The notes under the pieces are model-generated. The model saw nothing but the letters and a program-made list of their open reading frames with translations, did no database searches and had not been told where the DNA came from. Position numbers and translations under genes: made by a program. From Pseudomonas pergaminensis (GTDB lineage: Bacteria; Pseudomonadota; Gammaproteobacteria; Pseudomonadales; Pseudomonadaceae): 64,000 bases of DNA. The stretch spans positions 1,364,001 to 1,428,000 of the forward strand of contig NZ_CP078013.2 in the NCBI RefSeq assembly GCF_024112395.2, in the 5' to 3' direction. Shown piece by piece: positions 9,854-19,264 of this stretch; position 1 is the stretch's first letter; the number at the start of each line of letters is the position of its first letter.

Positions 9854-10888
9854 TCACACCTCGCCTGCGCTGTCGGTCAGCGGGGTCATGGCTTCCCGTG
9901 CCCAGCGAGCGGTGATGGACTGGCCGACCTGATGGCCGCTGCTGATGTCCAGCCATTGGTTGTTGGCTTGGCTGATGTTCAGCGCCTGGCCGTTTTCCAG
10001 TTTCAGTTCATAGCGGGTGGCGCTGCCCTGGTATTGAATATCGTGGAGCAGACCGCTGATTTCCACTTCGCCGGCGCCCAACGGGCCCTCGGCAAAGCGC
10101 ACGTGTTCCGGGCGGATCGAGAACGGCTGCGCGTTGCCGCTGAGGCGCTGGGCCAGCTCGCCGCGAATCACGTTGGAAGTGCCGACGAACTCGGCGACAA
10201 ACGCGGTGGCGGGTTTCATGTAGAGGTTGCGCGGGGTGTCGACCTGCTCGATGCGACCTTTGTTGAACACGGCCACACGGTCGGACATCGACAGTGCTTC
10301 GGTCTGGTCGTGAGTCACGAAGATAAAGGTGATGCCCAGCTGGCGTTGCAGCTTCTTCAGCTCGCTTTGCATCTGCTCGCGCAGCTTGAGGTCAAGGGCG
10401 CCCAGTGGCTCGTCCAGCAGCAACACGCGCGGGCGATTGACCAGGGCGCGAGCCAGGGCCACCCGTTGGCGTTGACCACCGGAAAGCTGCACCGGCTTGC
10501 GGTCGCCGTAGCCGCCGAGGGCGACCATGGCCAGGGCTTCTTCGGCACGGTTCAGGCGTTCGGCCTTGCCCACGCCCTTGACCTTGAGGCCGTAGGCGAC
10601 GTTGTCGCGCACATTCATATGGGGGAACAGCGCGTAATCCTGGAACACGGTGTTCACATCGCGCTGATACGGCGGCAAGCCGGCGGCTTCCTCGCCATGG
10701 ATACGGATCGAGCCTGCGCTCGGCTGCTCGAACCCGGCGATCAGGCGCAGGCAGGTGGTCTTGCCCGAGCCGGAAGGGCCGAGCATGGAAAAGAACTCGC
10801 CGTCCTGGATATCGATGGAAACCCGGTCAACGGCTTTCACTTCGCCGAACTGACGGGAAACGTGGGTGAATTGGACTGCAAGCGTCAT
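9854..10888 (-). CDS. ydcT: Polyamine ABC transporter ATP-binding protein (YdcT/PotA type)
   Basis: A 344-aa ABC ATPase. Walker A is GPSGSGKTT at residues 37-45, the Q-loop is VFQDYALFPH, the signature is LSGGQRQR at 135-142, and Walker B is VLLLDEPLGALD at 155-166, followed by the switch His in FVTHDQTEA. The C-terminal TOBE domain (from about residue 260) is typical of PotA-like importers. It hydrolyses ATP to drive YdcU and YdcV. It sits 232 bases downstream of ydcS, a gap filled largely by a REPIN, and is nearly fused to ydcU. Confidence 0.94.
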   Translation of the reverse strand: MTLAVQFTHVSRQFGEVKAVDRVSIDIQDGEFFSMLGPSGSGKTTCLRLIAGFEQPSAGSIRIHGEEAAGLPPYQRDVNTVFQDYALFPHMNVRDNVAYGLKVKGVGKAERLNRAEEALAMVALGGYGDRKPVQLSGGQRQRVALARALVNRPRVLLLDEPLGALDLKLREQMQSELKKLQRQLGITFIFVTHDQTEALSMSDRVAVFNKGRIEQVDTPRNLYMKPATAFVAEFVGTSNVIRGELAQRLSGNAQPFSIRPEHVRFAEGPLGAGEVEISGLLHDIQYQGSATRYELKLENGQALNISQANNQWLDISSGHQVGQSITARWAREAMTPLTDSAGEV

Positions 10889-10992
10889 GGTGCGGTGCTC
10901 CGAAAAGGCGCGGGTCGTCGCAGCGGCCCGGCCTGGACTTCTGAAAAAACAATGCGGTAGTGAGTTTGGCTCGGTCCCAATGTGGGCTGTTC

Positions 10993-11081
10993 TGTGGGAG
11001 CCGGGCTTGCCCGCGATGCAGGCACCTCGGTGTATCAGCTACTGTGAGGTGATGCTTTTGCAGGCAAGCCAGCTCCCCCAT
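10993..11081. repeat. REPIN between ydcS and ydcT
   Basis: Inverted REP pair, degenerate: left arm TGTGGGAGCCGGGCTTGCCC, right arm CAGGCAAGCCAGCTCCCCCA. It starts 39 bases after the ydcS stop. Its place right behind the binding-protein gene of an importer operon recalls the malE-malF REP in E. coli, where such a structure stabilises the upstream message. Confidence 0.72.
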
Positions 11082-11120
11082 ACACCCTGCCCACATAGGA
11101 TCTATGCAGCCAGGAAGGCC

Positions 11121-12272
11121 TCACCTGCCGCCCATGATCGCGATGTAATCCTGGGTCCAGCGGCTGTACGGCACGAACTTGCCGCCTTCAGCTTGCGGGG
11201 TTTTCCAGAAGGCGATCTTTTCGAACTGATCGAAACCATTGGTCTTGCAACCCTCGGCGCCGAGCAGTTCGCTTTCCTTGCAGGCCGCAGGCACGGCAGG
11301 CAGCGAGCCGAACCAAGCGGCGACATCGCCCTGGACCTTCGGCTGCAGCGACCAGTCCATCCACTTGTAGGCGCAGTTCGGGTGCTTGGCCTCGGTGTGC
11401 AGCATGGTGGTGTCGGCCCAGCCGGTGGCGCCTTCCTTCGGAATGGTCGAAGCAATCGGCTGCTTCTCGTTCTGCAGGCCGTTGACCTGATACGGCCAGG
11501 CGCTGGAGGCCACCACGCCTTCGTTCTTGAAGTCACTCATTTGCACGGTGGTGTCGTGCCAGTAGCGGTGGATCAGCGGTTGTTGCGCGCGCAGCAATTC
11601 GAGCACGGCCTTGTACTGGGTTTCGGTCAGTTCGTACGGGCTTTGGATGCCCAGTTCCGGCTTGGTGCTCTTTAGGTACAGCGCCGCATCGGCAATGTAG
11701 ATCGGGCCGTCATACGCCTGCACACGGCCTTTGTTCGGCTTGCCGTCCGGCAGGTTCTGCGCGTTGAACAGCACGTCCCAGCTGGTGGGCGCGGTCTTGA
11801 ACACGTTGGTGTTGTACATCAGTACGTTCGGGCCCCACTGGTAGGGAGTGCCATAGGTTTGCTGGCCGACCACGTACCACGGCGCGTCCTTGAGGCGTGG
11901 GTCGATGTTCTTCCAGTTGGGGATCAGCGCGGTATTGATCGGCTGAACGCGCTTGCCGACGATCAACCGCAGCGAAGCATCGCCGGACGCGGTGACCAGG
12001 TCATACCCGCCCTTGGCCATCAGGCTGACCATTTCGTCCGAGGTGGCGGCGGTCTTCACATTGACCTTGCAGCCGGTTTCCTTCTCGAAACCGCTGACCC
12101 AGTCGTAGGCCTTGTCGCTTTCGCCACGTTCGATGTAACCGGGCCAGGCGACGATATCCAGCTGGCCTTCGCCGGCACCCACCGCCTTGAGCGGTTCGGC
12201 GGCCTGGAGGCTGGCGCTGGCCAGCAGCGCGGTGGTCAGGGCACTGAGCAGTGCGGTCTTGTGCGCAGACAT
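11121..12272 (-). CDS. ydcS: Polyamine ABC transporter substrate-binding protein (YdcS)
   Basis: A 383-aa periplasmic binding protein with a Sec signal peptide (residues 1-25, ending ASLQAAEP). It is very close to E. coli YdcS over its whole length: the segments LDI-AWPGYIERG, VNVKTAATSDEMVSLM, YDLVTASGDASLRLI, NKGRVQAYDGPIYIADAAL and the C-terminus FVPYSRWTQDYIAIMGGR are shared. It captures a polyamine in the periplasm and delivers it to YdcUV. It is the first transporter gene, 72 bases after the longer aldehyde dehydrogenase gene. In E. coli, YdcS has also been linked to polyhydroxybutyrate synthesis; nothing here tests that. Confidence 0.95.
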   Translation of the reverse strand: MSAHKTALLSALTTALLASASLQAAEPLKAVGAGEGQLDIVAWPGYIERGESDKAYDWVSGFEKETGCKVNVKTAATSDEMVSLMAKGGYDLVTASGDASLRLIVGKRVQPINTALIPNWKNIDPRLKDAPWYVVGQQTYGTPYQWGPNVLMYNTNVFKTAPTSWDVLFNAQNLPDGKPNKGRVQAYDGPIYIADAALYLKSTKPELGIQSPYELTETQYKAVLELLRAQQPLIHRYWHDTTVQMSDFKNEGVVASSAWPYQVNGLQNEKQPIASTIPKEGATGWADTTMLHTEAKHPNCAYKWMDWSLQPKVQGDVAAWFGSLPAVPAACKESELLGAEGCKTNGFDQFEKIAFWKTPQAEGGKFVPYSRWTQDYIAIMGGR

Positions 12273-12344
12273 GGGGGTTCCCTCTTCTTTAATTATGGTC
12301 GGGGCAGTTGTTCAAACCGGTAACGCATGAGCTTAGTTGTTGTT

Positions 12345-13832
12345 TTAAAGATGCTGGCCATGGCGCGCCATGATGTGGCGCACCACGCTGTAGTCCTGCA
12401 GCGAATCACTGGACAGGTCCTTCCCATACCCCGACCGCTTCAAGCCGCCGTGGGGCATTTCGCTGACCAGCATGAAATGGCTGTTGATCCAGGTGCAGCC
12501 ATACTGAAGGCGCGCCGCCACTTGCATGGCTTTGTCCAGGTTCTGGGTCCACACCGACGAGGCCAGGCCGTATTCGGAGTCGTTGGCCCAGTCCACCGCC
12601 TGCTCCAGCTCGTCGAAGCGCGTCACCGTGACCACCGGGCCGAAGACTTCGCGCTGCACGATTTCATCGTTCTGTTTGCAGCCGGCCAGCAGCGTCGGCT
12701 GGTAATAAAAGCCGGCACCGGAATGCACGGCGGCGCCGGTGATGCGTTCGATATGCGGCTGGCCGAGGGCGCGTTCGACAAAACTGGCAACCCGGTCGCG
12801 CTGGCGCGTGCTGATCAGCGGGCCCAGTTCGTTGTCGGCATCGCGTTTGCCGGCAAAACGCAGGCTGCTCACGGCAGCGCCAAGCTCAGCGACCAGTTTG
12901 TCGTGGATACCCGCCTGGGCGTAGATGCGGCACGCGGCGGTGCAATCCTGGCCGGCGTTGTAGTAGCCGTAGGCGCGCACACCCTCGACCACGGCTTGCA
13001 GGTCGGCGTCGTTGCACACGATCACGGGGGCCTTGCCGCCCAGTTCCAGGTGCGTGCGTTTAAGGGTTTTGGAGGCGGCTTGCAGGATCTTCTGCCCGGT
13101 AACGATATCGCCGGTCAGCGAGACCATGCGCACCTTGGCGTGGCTGACCAGATGGCTGCCGACACCTTCGCCGCCCCCACAGAGAATATTGATCACCCCA
13201 CGCGGCAGCAGCTCTTTAAGGACAGGGGCGAGGGCCAGGATCGACAGGGGCGTGTGTTCCGACGGCTTGAACACCAGGGTATTACCGGCGGCCAGGGCCG
13301 GGGCGATCTTCCACGCGGCCATCATCAGTGGGTAGTTCCACGGTGCAATCGAGGCCACCACGCCAATCGGATCGCGGCGCACCATGCTGGTGTAGCCCGG
13401 CAGGTATTCACCGCTCAGTTGCCCGGTCTGGCAACGCACAGCCCCGGCGAAGAAGCGGAATACATCGACGGTGGCACTCAAATCATCCTGACGCGCCAGG
13501 TGCAAGGGCTTACCGCAGTTCAGGGATTCCAGACGGGCCAAGTAGTCGGCTTGTCTTTCGATGGCGTCGGCAATGCCCAATAGGATGTTCGAGCGCTGCT
13601 GCGGCGTGGTGCGTGACCAGCCGGCAAAGGCGCGGTGGGCGGCGAGGATCGCGGTTTCGACCTGCTCGGTGCTGGCTTCGGCGATTTGCGTGAGCACTTC
13701 ACCGGTGGCCGGGTTGAGGATCGGCTCGGCAAAACCCTGGCCCTGGACCAGTTCGCCGTCGATCAGCAACGCAGTGAGCAGCGGGGTGGGCGCGCCGGAC
13801 ATTTTTCGCGATCTCTTTTCTTGTGTGGCCAT
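12345..13832 (-). CDS. Second gamma-aminobutyraldehyde dehydrogenase-like enzyme
   Basis: A 495-aa aldehyde dehydrogenase paralogous to the 474-aa PatD at the other end of the importer operon. Both share [10 protein letters not shown], the [14 protein letters not shown] base region, the Cys loop [16 protein letters not shown] (here Cys297), and the C-terminal [18 protein letters not shown] block. It carries about 17 extra N-terminal residues, basic and rich in Arg/Lys ([10 protein letters not shown]), and an in-frame Met at residue 11 could be the real start, which would shorten it to about 485 aa. It is the first structural gene after the LysR regulator and 72 bases before ydcS, so it is likely co-transcribed with the importer. 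Substrate is probably an omega-aminoaldehyde. Confidence 0.88.
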   Translation of the reverse strand: MATQEKRSRKMSGAPTPLLTALLIDGELVQGQGFAEPILNPATGEVLTQIAEASTEQVETAILAAHRAFAGWSRTTPQQRSNILLGIADAIERQADYLARLESLNCGKPLHLARQDDLSATVDVFRFFAGAVRCQTGQLSGEYLPGYTSMVRRDPIGVVASIAPWNYPLMMAAWKIAPALAAGNTLVFKPSEHTPLSILALAPVLKELLPRGVINILCGGGEGVGSHLVSHAKVRMVSLTGDIVTGQKILQAASKTLKRTHLELGGKAPVIVCNDADLQAVVEGVRAYGYYNAGQDCTAACRIYAQAGIHDKLVAELGAAVSSLRFAGKRDADNELGPLISTRQRDRVASFVERALGQPHIERITGAAVHSGAGFYYQPTLLAGCKQNDEIVQREVFGPVVTVTRFDELEQAVDWANDSEYGLASSVWTQNLDKAMQVAARLQYGCTWINSHFMLVSEMPHGGLKRSGYGKDLSSDSLQDYSVVRHIMARHGQHL

Positions 13833-13935
13833 GGGCGTTCTCTTACAAGGCGCCTGACCTTCTCTTAGGGGATGAACAGAGACTAGAGGTCAGGCGCGAG
13901 GTCAACAAATACTAAATACTGAATGCAGCATTCGA

Positions 13936-14847
13936 TTAAATAGATGGCTTGCGCGGGTGGGGCTGTTCACGGGCGACGGTGAGGAACGGGTCGACCAGCG
14001 CAGGCCGTGCGGTGCCACGGCGCCAAGCCAGGCCCACGTCGAGGGTCTGGCTGAGGTCGGCAATCGGGCGCGCTTCAATGATGTCGCCCTCAAGCGACCA
14101 GGGGCGGTAGGTCATGTCCGGCTGGATCGACACGCCGAGGCCCGCCGCCACCAGGCTTCGCACGGCTTCGGTGGAAGCGGTGCGCAGGGTCACACGAGGT
14201 TGCAGGCCTGCGCCGGCCCACAGGCGCTGTGCGTTGTGGCCCATCTCGTCGACGTTCAGCTGGATCAGCGGTTCACGTGCCACATCGGCCAAGTTAATGC
14301 TGTCGTGTTCCAGCAGCGCGTGCTGCGCCGGCAGCCACAGGCGGTGAGGGGAGTGCGTGAGCACTTCGGTTTGCAGGGCGTGGCGGTCTTCGAGGTTGGA
14401 GAGGATCAGCACGCCCACGTCGATTTCGCCGCTGACCAGCAAATGCTCGATGTACGGGCGCTCATCCTCCATGACGCGGATCTCCACGTTGGGGTAGGCA
14501 CGTTGGAAGCGTGTGAGCAGGTCGGCGAGGTAGTAACCGGCCACCAGGCTGGTGACGCCGATGATCAACTGGCCGGCGACCTGGTCGGTGCTCTGCTGCA
14601 GGCTGCGCTTGGCGTTGTCGACGGTGGCAAGGATCAGATGCGCCTGGCGCAGAAGTTGATGGCCCTGGTGGGTCAGGGTCATGCCCTTGGCGTGACGGTT
14701 GAACAAGTTGACGCCGATTTCCTGCTCCAGTTGCTGGATCGCCAGGGTCAAGGTGGACTGGGAAATAAACGCCGTCTGCGCGGCGGCGGAGATCGAGCCG
14801 GTCTCGGCCACGGCGATAAAGTGCCGGATTTGACGCAAGGTCATCAT
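13936..14847 (-). CDS. LysR-type transcriptional regulator
   Basis: A 303-aa LysR family protein. The N-terminal winged helix-turn-helix is visible at residues 4-62 (LRQIRHFIAVAETGSISAAAQTAFISQSTLTLAIQQLEQEIG), followed by a linker helix and a periplasmic-binding-like effector domain (about residues 90-295). It lies 103 bases upstream of the second aminobutyraldehyde dehydrogenase gene, on the same strand, so it is a candidate regulator of the polyamine block. Its inducer could be a polyamine or GABA, which is inference from position only. LysR regulators are usually divergent from their targets, so it may instead act on the plus-strand side. The start shown has MM; the second Met is equally possible. 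Confidence 0.88.
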   Translation of the reverse strand: MMTLRQIRHFIAVAETGSISAAAQTAFISQSTLTLAIQQLEQEIGVNLFNRHAKGMTLTHQGHQLLRQAHLILATVDNAKRSLQQSTDQVAGQLIIGVTSLVAGYYLADLLTRFQRAYPNVEIRVMEDERPYIEHLLVSGEIDVGVLILSNLEDRHALQTEVLTHSPHRLWLPAQHALLEHDSINLADVAREPLIQLNVDEMGHNAQRLWAGAGLQPRVTLRTASTEAVRSLVAAGLGVSIQPDMTYRPWSLEGDIIEARPIADLSQTLDVGLAWRRGTARPALVDPFLTVAREQPHPRKPSI

Positions 14848-15015
14848 GCTGGAATTACCAGTGGGGTGTTTTTATAGATTTGTTCGAGTGTATATCGATT
14901 TAAGTGAAGGGCGACCGCGTTACATCTGGAAGCACTCTAGATCGAGGCTTTTTGGCACTTAGTTTTACGCTGGGAGCCTATTGGTCTTATGAACCCTAGT
15001 GTCTGGAGGCTACGA

Positions 15016-15726
15016 ATGAATACCCGTGGATTGCTCGATCAGTTGCTCAAGTCTGGCCAGGACATGCTGCACAACAAGGCTGGCGGCCAGCGTAAACAGG
15101 ACGACAAAGGCGCGCTGGGCGGGTTGCTCGGCGGTGGTGGCCTGGGCAGCCTGCTGGGTGGTGCTGGGGGCGGCGCGCTGGCAGCGGGTGCCATGGGCCT
15201 GCTGCTGGGCAACAAGAAAGCGCGCAAATTCGGTGGCAAAGCCCTGACCTACGGCGGCCTGGCGGCATTGGGCGTGATCGCCTATAAAGCCTACGGCAAC
15301 TGGCAGGCCAACCAGGCCAATGCGCCCCAGGGCGAGCCGCAGACCATCGACCGCCTGCCACCGGCGCAGGTCGAGCAACACAGCCAAGGCATCCTCAAGG
15401 CGCTGGTCGCCGCCGCCAAGGCCGACGGCCATGTGGACGAGCGCGAACGCGAGCTGATCGAAGGCGAATTCACCAAGCTCGATAACGACCGCGAGCTGCA
15501 AAGCTGGCTGCACGCCGAACTCAACAAGCCCCTGGACCCTGCTGACGTGGCGCGCGCTGCCGGCACGCCGGAGATGGCGGCTGAGATGTACATCGCCAGC
15601 GTGATGCTGGTGGACGAGGAAAACTTCATGGAGAAGGCCTACCTCGACGAGCTGGCACGCCAACTGAAACTGGAGCCAGGCTTGAAGCTGGAGCTGGAGA
15701 AACAGGTGCGCCAAGCCACCCTCTGA
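15016..15726 (+). CDS. DUF533 / TerB-like protein (YebE family)
   Basis: A 236-aa protein. After a short polar N-terminus comes a glycine-rich membrane-active segment (residues about 34-65, GGLLGGGGLG...ALAAGAMGLLLG) and a second hydrophobic stretch (GGLAALGVIAYKAYG). The C-terminal half, from about residue 125, is a TerB-like helical domain with acidic residues (AAAKADGHVDERERELIEGEF). This is the DUF533/YebE arrangement; function is not established. The start at 15016 has GGAGG at 15005-15009. An in-frame ATG 27 bases upstream lacks such a site. Read as a single-gene unit closed by a terminator. Confidence 0.88.
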   Translation: MNTRGLLDQLLKSGQDMLHNKAGGQRKQDDKGALGGLLGGGGLGSLLGGAGGGALAAGAMGLLLGNKKARKFGGKALTYGGLAALGVIAYKAYGNWQANQANAPQGEPQTIDRLPPAQVEQHSQGILKALVAAAKADGHVDERERELIEGEFTKLDNDRELQSWLHAELNKPLDPADVARAAGTPEMAAEMYIASVMLVDEENFMEKAYLDELARQLKLEPGLKLELEKQVRQATL

Positions 15727-15743
15727 GCCTGTCATTGACCACG

Positions 15744-15779
15744 AACACCCCGGTTGCCGCCATGGCCCGGGGTGTTTTT
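15744..15779 (+). terminator. Rho-independent terminator after the DUF533 gene
   Basis: Stem AACACCCCGG / CCGGGGTGTT with a 13-nt loop and a T5 tail, 17 bases after the stop. It isolates the gene from wspA. Confidence 0.85.
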
Positions 15780-15873
15780 GCATTCTGCGGGTGCTACATC
15801 AAAACCCGTTGATAAATGAGGGCTTGTGCTCAGCTATACTCCCCCCATTTGAATGGCCCTTCGAGGAATTACT

Positions 15874-17496
15874 GTGAAGAATTGGACCTTGCGCCAACGG
15901 ATTTTGGCGAGCTTTGCGGTCATTATCGCGATCATGCTGCTGATGGTCGTGGTGTCCTACTCACGGTTGCTGAAGATCGAAGCCAGCCAGGAAGCGGTCC
16001 GGGACGATGCGGTGCCAGGGGTGTACCTCAGCTCGATGATCCGCAGCGCCTGGGTCGATAGCTATTTGCAGACCATCGACATCATCGGCCTGCGCGACGA
16101 CAAAACCTTCACCAATACCGATAAGACGGACTACAAGTCGTTCGAAGCGCGTATTGAACAGCAGATGGCCAGCTATGAAAAAACCATTCATGGCCAGGCC
16201 GATCGCATGGAGTTCGATAACTTCAAGGCGGCGCACATCAATTACAATAGAGTCCTGAGCCAGGTACTCGAGCGCGTCGACGCCAATGACCTGCCGGGTG
16301 CGCGCACATTGCTGGAAGAGCAATTGACGCCGATCTGGACCGAAGGGCGCATGAAGCTCAACGACATCATTACTGAAAACAAGAACGTGTCTGACCGGGC
16401 CACGGCGGCGATCGACGAGTCGGTGCTGTCGGCCAAGATCAGCATGGCCGTGTCGCTGGTCATCGCCATTCTCGCCGCCGGCTTGTGCGGCCTGCTGCTG
16501 ATGCGCGCGATCATGGCGCCAATGCAGCGCATCGTCGACATCCTCGAAACCATGCGCGACGGCGACCTCAGCAAACGCCTGAACCTGGAGCGCAAGGACG
16601 AGTTCGGCGCCGTCGAAACCGGCTTCAATGACATGATGACCGAGCTGACCGCCCTGGTGTCCCAGGCCCAGCGCTCGTCGGTGCAGGTGACCACCTCGGT
16701 GACCGAGATCGCCGCCACCTCCAAGCAGCAACAGGCCACTGCCACCGAAACCGCGGCCACCACCACCGAGATCGGCGCCACCTCCCGCGAGATCGCTGCC
16801 ACGTCCAAGGACCTGGTGCGCACCATGACCGAAGTGTCCACCGCCGCCGACCAGGCATCGGTCGCCGCCGGTTCCGGCCAGCAAGGCCTGGCGCGCATGG
16901 AAGAGACCATGCACTCGGTGATGGGCGCCGCCGACCTGGTGAACGCCAAGCTGGCGATCCTCAATGAAAAGGCCGGCAACATCAACCAAGTGGTGGTGAC
17001 CATCGTCAAGGTCGCCGACCAGACCAACCTGCTGTCGCTCAATGCCGCCATCGAGGCCGAAAAGGCTGGCGAATACGGCCGTGGTTTCGCCGTGGTCGCC
17101 ACCGAAGTGCGGCGCCTGGCCGACCAGACTGCCGTGGCCACCTACGACATCGAACAGATGGTGCGCGAGATCCAGTCGGCGGTGTCGGCGGGCGTGATGG
17201 GCATGGACAAGTTCTCTGAAGAAGTGCGCCGCGGCATGTTCGAAGTGCAGCAAGTGGGCGAGCAACTGTCGCAGATCATCCATCAGGTGCAGGCGCTGGC
17301 GCCACGGGTGTTGATGGTCAATGAAGGCATGCAGGCCCAGGCCACCGGTGCCGAGCAGATCAACCACGCCCTGGTGCAACTGGGCGATGCCAGCAGCCAG
17401 ACCGTGGAGTCCCTGCGCCAGGCCAGCTTTGCCATTGACGAGCTGAGCCAGGTCGCGGTCGGTCTGCGCAGCGGCGTGTCGCGTTTCAAAGTCTGA
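15874..17496 (+). CDS. wspA: WspA, surface-sensing methyl-accepting chemoreceptor
   Basis: A 540-aa chemoreceptor. Transmembrane helix 1 is near residues 10-30 ([17 protein letters not shown]), a four-helix ligand domain follows, transmembrane helix 2 is near 185-207, then a HAMP domain ([17 protein letters not shown]) and a long cytoplasmic coiled coil. The hairpin tip is [39 protein letters not shown]. The start is taken as GTG at 15874 because GAGGAA lies 8 bases upstream and the 540-aa size matches WspA; ATG at 15853 in the same frame would add seven residues and has no ribosome site. WspA senses surface contact and stimulates WspE. Its stop overlaps the wspB start by one base. Confidence 0.95.
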   Translation: MKNWTLRQRILASFAVIIAIMLLMVVVSYSRLLKIEASQEAVRDDAVPGVYLSSMIRSAWVDSYLQTIDIIGLRDDKTFTNTDKTDYKSFEARIEQQMASYEKTIHGQADRMEFDNFKAAHINYNRVLSQVLERVDANDLPGARTLLEEQLTPIWTEGRMKLNDIITENKNVSDRATAAIDESVLSAKISMAVSLVIAILAAGLCGLLLMRAIMAPMQRIVDILETMRDGDLSKRLNLERKDEFGAVETGFNDMMTELTALVSQAQRSSVQVTTSVTEIAATSKQQQATATETAATTTEIGATSREIAATSKDLVRTMTEVSTAADQASVAAGSGQQGLARMEETMHSVMGAADLVNAKLAILNEKAGNINQVVVTIVKVADQTNLLSLNAAIEAEKAGEYGRGFAVVATEVRRLADQTAVATYDIEQMVREIQSAVSAGVMGMDKFSEEVRRGMFEVQQVGEQLSQIIHQVQALAPRVLMVNEGMQAQATGAEQINHALVQLGDASSQTVESLRQASFAIDELSQVAVGLRSGVSRFKV

Positions 17497-18008
17497 TGAG
17501 CGACCTCGCGGCTAAACGCGGCGCCGTCCCGGCAGCGAAAAAGGCGTTGTTCCTGGTGTTCCACATCGGCGACGAGCGCTTCGCCCTCAGGGCCACGGAA
17601 ATTGCCGAGGTCCTGCCGCGCGTGCCGCTCAAACCCATTGCCCATGCGCCGGCGTGGGTGGCGGGCATCTTTGCCCACCGTGGCGCGCTGGTGCCGGTCA
17701 TCGACCTCTGCGCCCTGACCTTCGGCCAACCGGCGCAGGCCCGTACCAGCACGCGCCTGGTGCTGGTCAATTACCAGCCGCAGCCCTGGGTTGAAGCCCG
17801 CTGGCTGGGGCTGATCCTGGAACAAGCCACCGACACCCTGCGTTGCGACCTTGGCGAGTTCAAGACCTACGGCCTGGACAACCGCGAGGCGCCATACCTG
17901 GGGTTGGTGCGTGAAGATGCCTTGGGCTTGATGCAGTGGATCGGCGTCAACGAACTGCTCACCGATGACGTGCGCGCCGTGCTGTTTTCTGCCGAGCTGC
18001 GCGTATGA
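17496..18008 (+). CDS. wspB: WspB, CheW-type coupling protein
   Basis: A 170-aa protein that is essentially one CheW domain (FLVFHIGDERFALRATEIAEVLPRVPLKPIAHAPAWVAGIFAHRG). CheW proteins bridge receptor and kinase in the signalling array. In the Wsp system WspB and WspD both serve as couplers between WspA and WspE. Start codon overlaps the wspA stop (TGATG), and its own stop overlaps the wspC start (ATGA). Confidence 0.95.
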   Translation: MSDLAAKRGAVPAAKKALFLVFHIGDERFALRATEIAEVLPRVPLKPIAHAPAWVAGIFAHRGALVPVIDLCALTFGQPAQARTSTRLVLVNYQPQPWVEARWLGLILEQATDTLRCDLGEFKTYGLDNREAPYLGLVREDALGLMQWIGVNELLTDDVRAVLFSAELRV

Positions 18009-19264
18009 GCCACGACCCGCGTTTCTTTGCCTTCCTTAAAGAGCGCATCGGCCTGGACGTCGCGTCGGTCGGCGAAGCCATCATCGAGCGTGCGGTGCGC
18101 CAGCGCAGCCAGGCCGTCAATGCACAAACGGTCGGCGACTACTGGCTGCACCTGCAAAGCTCCGTCGATGAGCAGCAGGCGCTGATCGAAGCGGTGATCG
18201 TCCCCGAAACCTGGTTTTTCCGTTACCCCGAATCCTTTGCGACCCTGGCTCGCCTGGCCAAGGCGCGCCTGGCGGAAATCAAGCAGATGCGCGCACTGCG
18301 TATCCTCAGCCTGCCGTGTTCCACCGGCGAAGAGCCCTATTCGATTGCCATGGCGCTGCTGGACGCCGGCCTTGCGCCGCACCAGTTCAAAGTGCAGGGC
18401 ATGGACGTCAGCCCGCTGTCGGTGGAGCGCGCGCGACGTGCGGTGTACGGCAAGAACTCGTTTCGCGGGGGGGATATCGGTTTTCGCGACCGCCACTTCA
18501 CGGAGTATGGCGACGGCTATCACCTGGCCGACCGCGTGCGCGAACAGGTGCGCCTGCAAGTCGGCAACCTGCTCGACCCGGCGCTGCTGGCCAATGAGCC
18601 GAGCTATGACTTTGTGTTCTGCCGCAACCTGCTGATCTACTTCGACCAGCCGACCCAGAAGCAAGTGTTCGACGTGCTCAAGGGCCTGACACACGTGGAT
18701 GGCGTGCTCTTTATCGGCCCCGCCGAGGGCAGCCTGCTGGGGCGCCATGGCATGCGTTCGATCGGTGTGCCGCAGTCCTTTGCGTTCAGCCGGCATGCCG
18801 AGCCGGCCCAGCCTGAACCCGCGTTCAAGCCGATGCCCGCGCCATTGCCGCAACGCAGCACCGCGCCGATTGCCCCTAAGCTGCGACCGTTTACCTCTGC
18901 GAGTGCCCAGGTGGTGCCGATCAAGGCGCCGCCGTCCGACGCAGGCGACTTGCTCAGCCAGATCGCCACCTTGGCCAACGAAGGCAAAAGTGCCGAGGCC
19001 CGTGCAGCCTGCGAACGTTACTTGAGTAGTCACCCGCCCGCCGCCCAGGTGTTCTACTGGCTGGGGCTGCTCAGCGACGTGGCCGGCAGCGCCCTGGAAG
19101 CCCAGCGCTATTATCGAAAAGCCTTGTACCTGGAACCTCAGCATCCGCAGGCCTTGATGCACCTGGCCGCGTTGCTCGAGTCCCAGGGCGACAGTGCGGG
19201 GGCGCGCCGCTTGCAGGCGCGGGCCGCCCGGAGTGAGCGAGCTGACAGTGAGTCCAAACGATGA
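18005..19264 (+). CDS. wspC: WspC, CheR-type methyltransferase with TPR tail
   Basis: A 419-aa protein. Residues about 1-265 form a CheR methyltransferase: an N-terminal helical domain, then the S-adenosylmethionine site around ILSLPCSTGEEPYSIAMAL and YDFVFCRNLLIYFD. A proline-rich linker (residues about 265-305) leads to a C-terminal tetratricopeptide-like region (LLSQIATLANEGKSAEARAAC, VFYWLGLLSDVAG, LYLEPQHPQALMHLAALLE). It methylates glutamates on WspA and opposes WspF; the combination sets the adaptation level. It overlaps wspB and wspD by 4 bases each. Confidence 0.95.
   Translation: MSHDPRFFAFLKERIGLDVASVGEAIIERAVRQRSQAVNAQTVGDYWLHLQSSVDEQQALIEAVIVPETWFFRYPESFATLARLAKARLAEIKQMRALRILSLPCSTGEEPYSIAMALLDAGLAPHQFKVQGMDVSPLSVERARRAVYGKNSFRGGDIGFRDRHFTEYGDGYHLADRVREQVRLQVGNLLDPALLANEPSYDFVFCRNLLIYFDQPTQKQVFDVLKGLTHVDGVLFIGPAEGSLLGRHGMRSIGVPQSFAFSRHAEPAQPEPAFKPMPAPLPQRSTAPIAPKLRPFTSASAQVVPIKAPPSDAGDLLSQIATLANEGKSAEARAACERYLSSHPPAAQVFYWLGLLSDVAGSALEAQRYYRKALYLEPQHPQALMHLAALLESQGDSAGARRLQARAARSERADSESKR

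Noticed and set aside
12327..13583. Long plus-strand frame opposite the aldehyde dehydrogenase
   Set aside because: Shadow of the conserved minus-strand enzyme, His/Gln/Arg-rich and without motifs.
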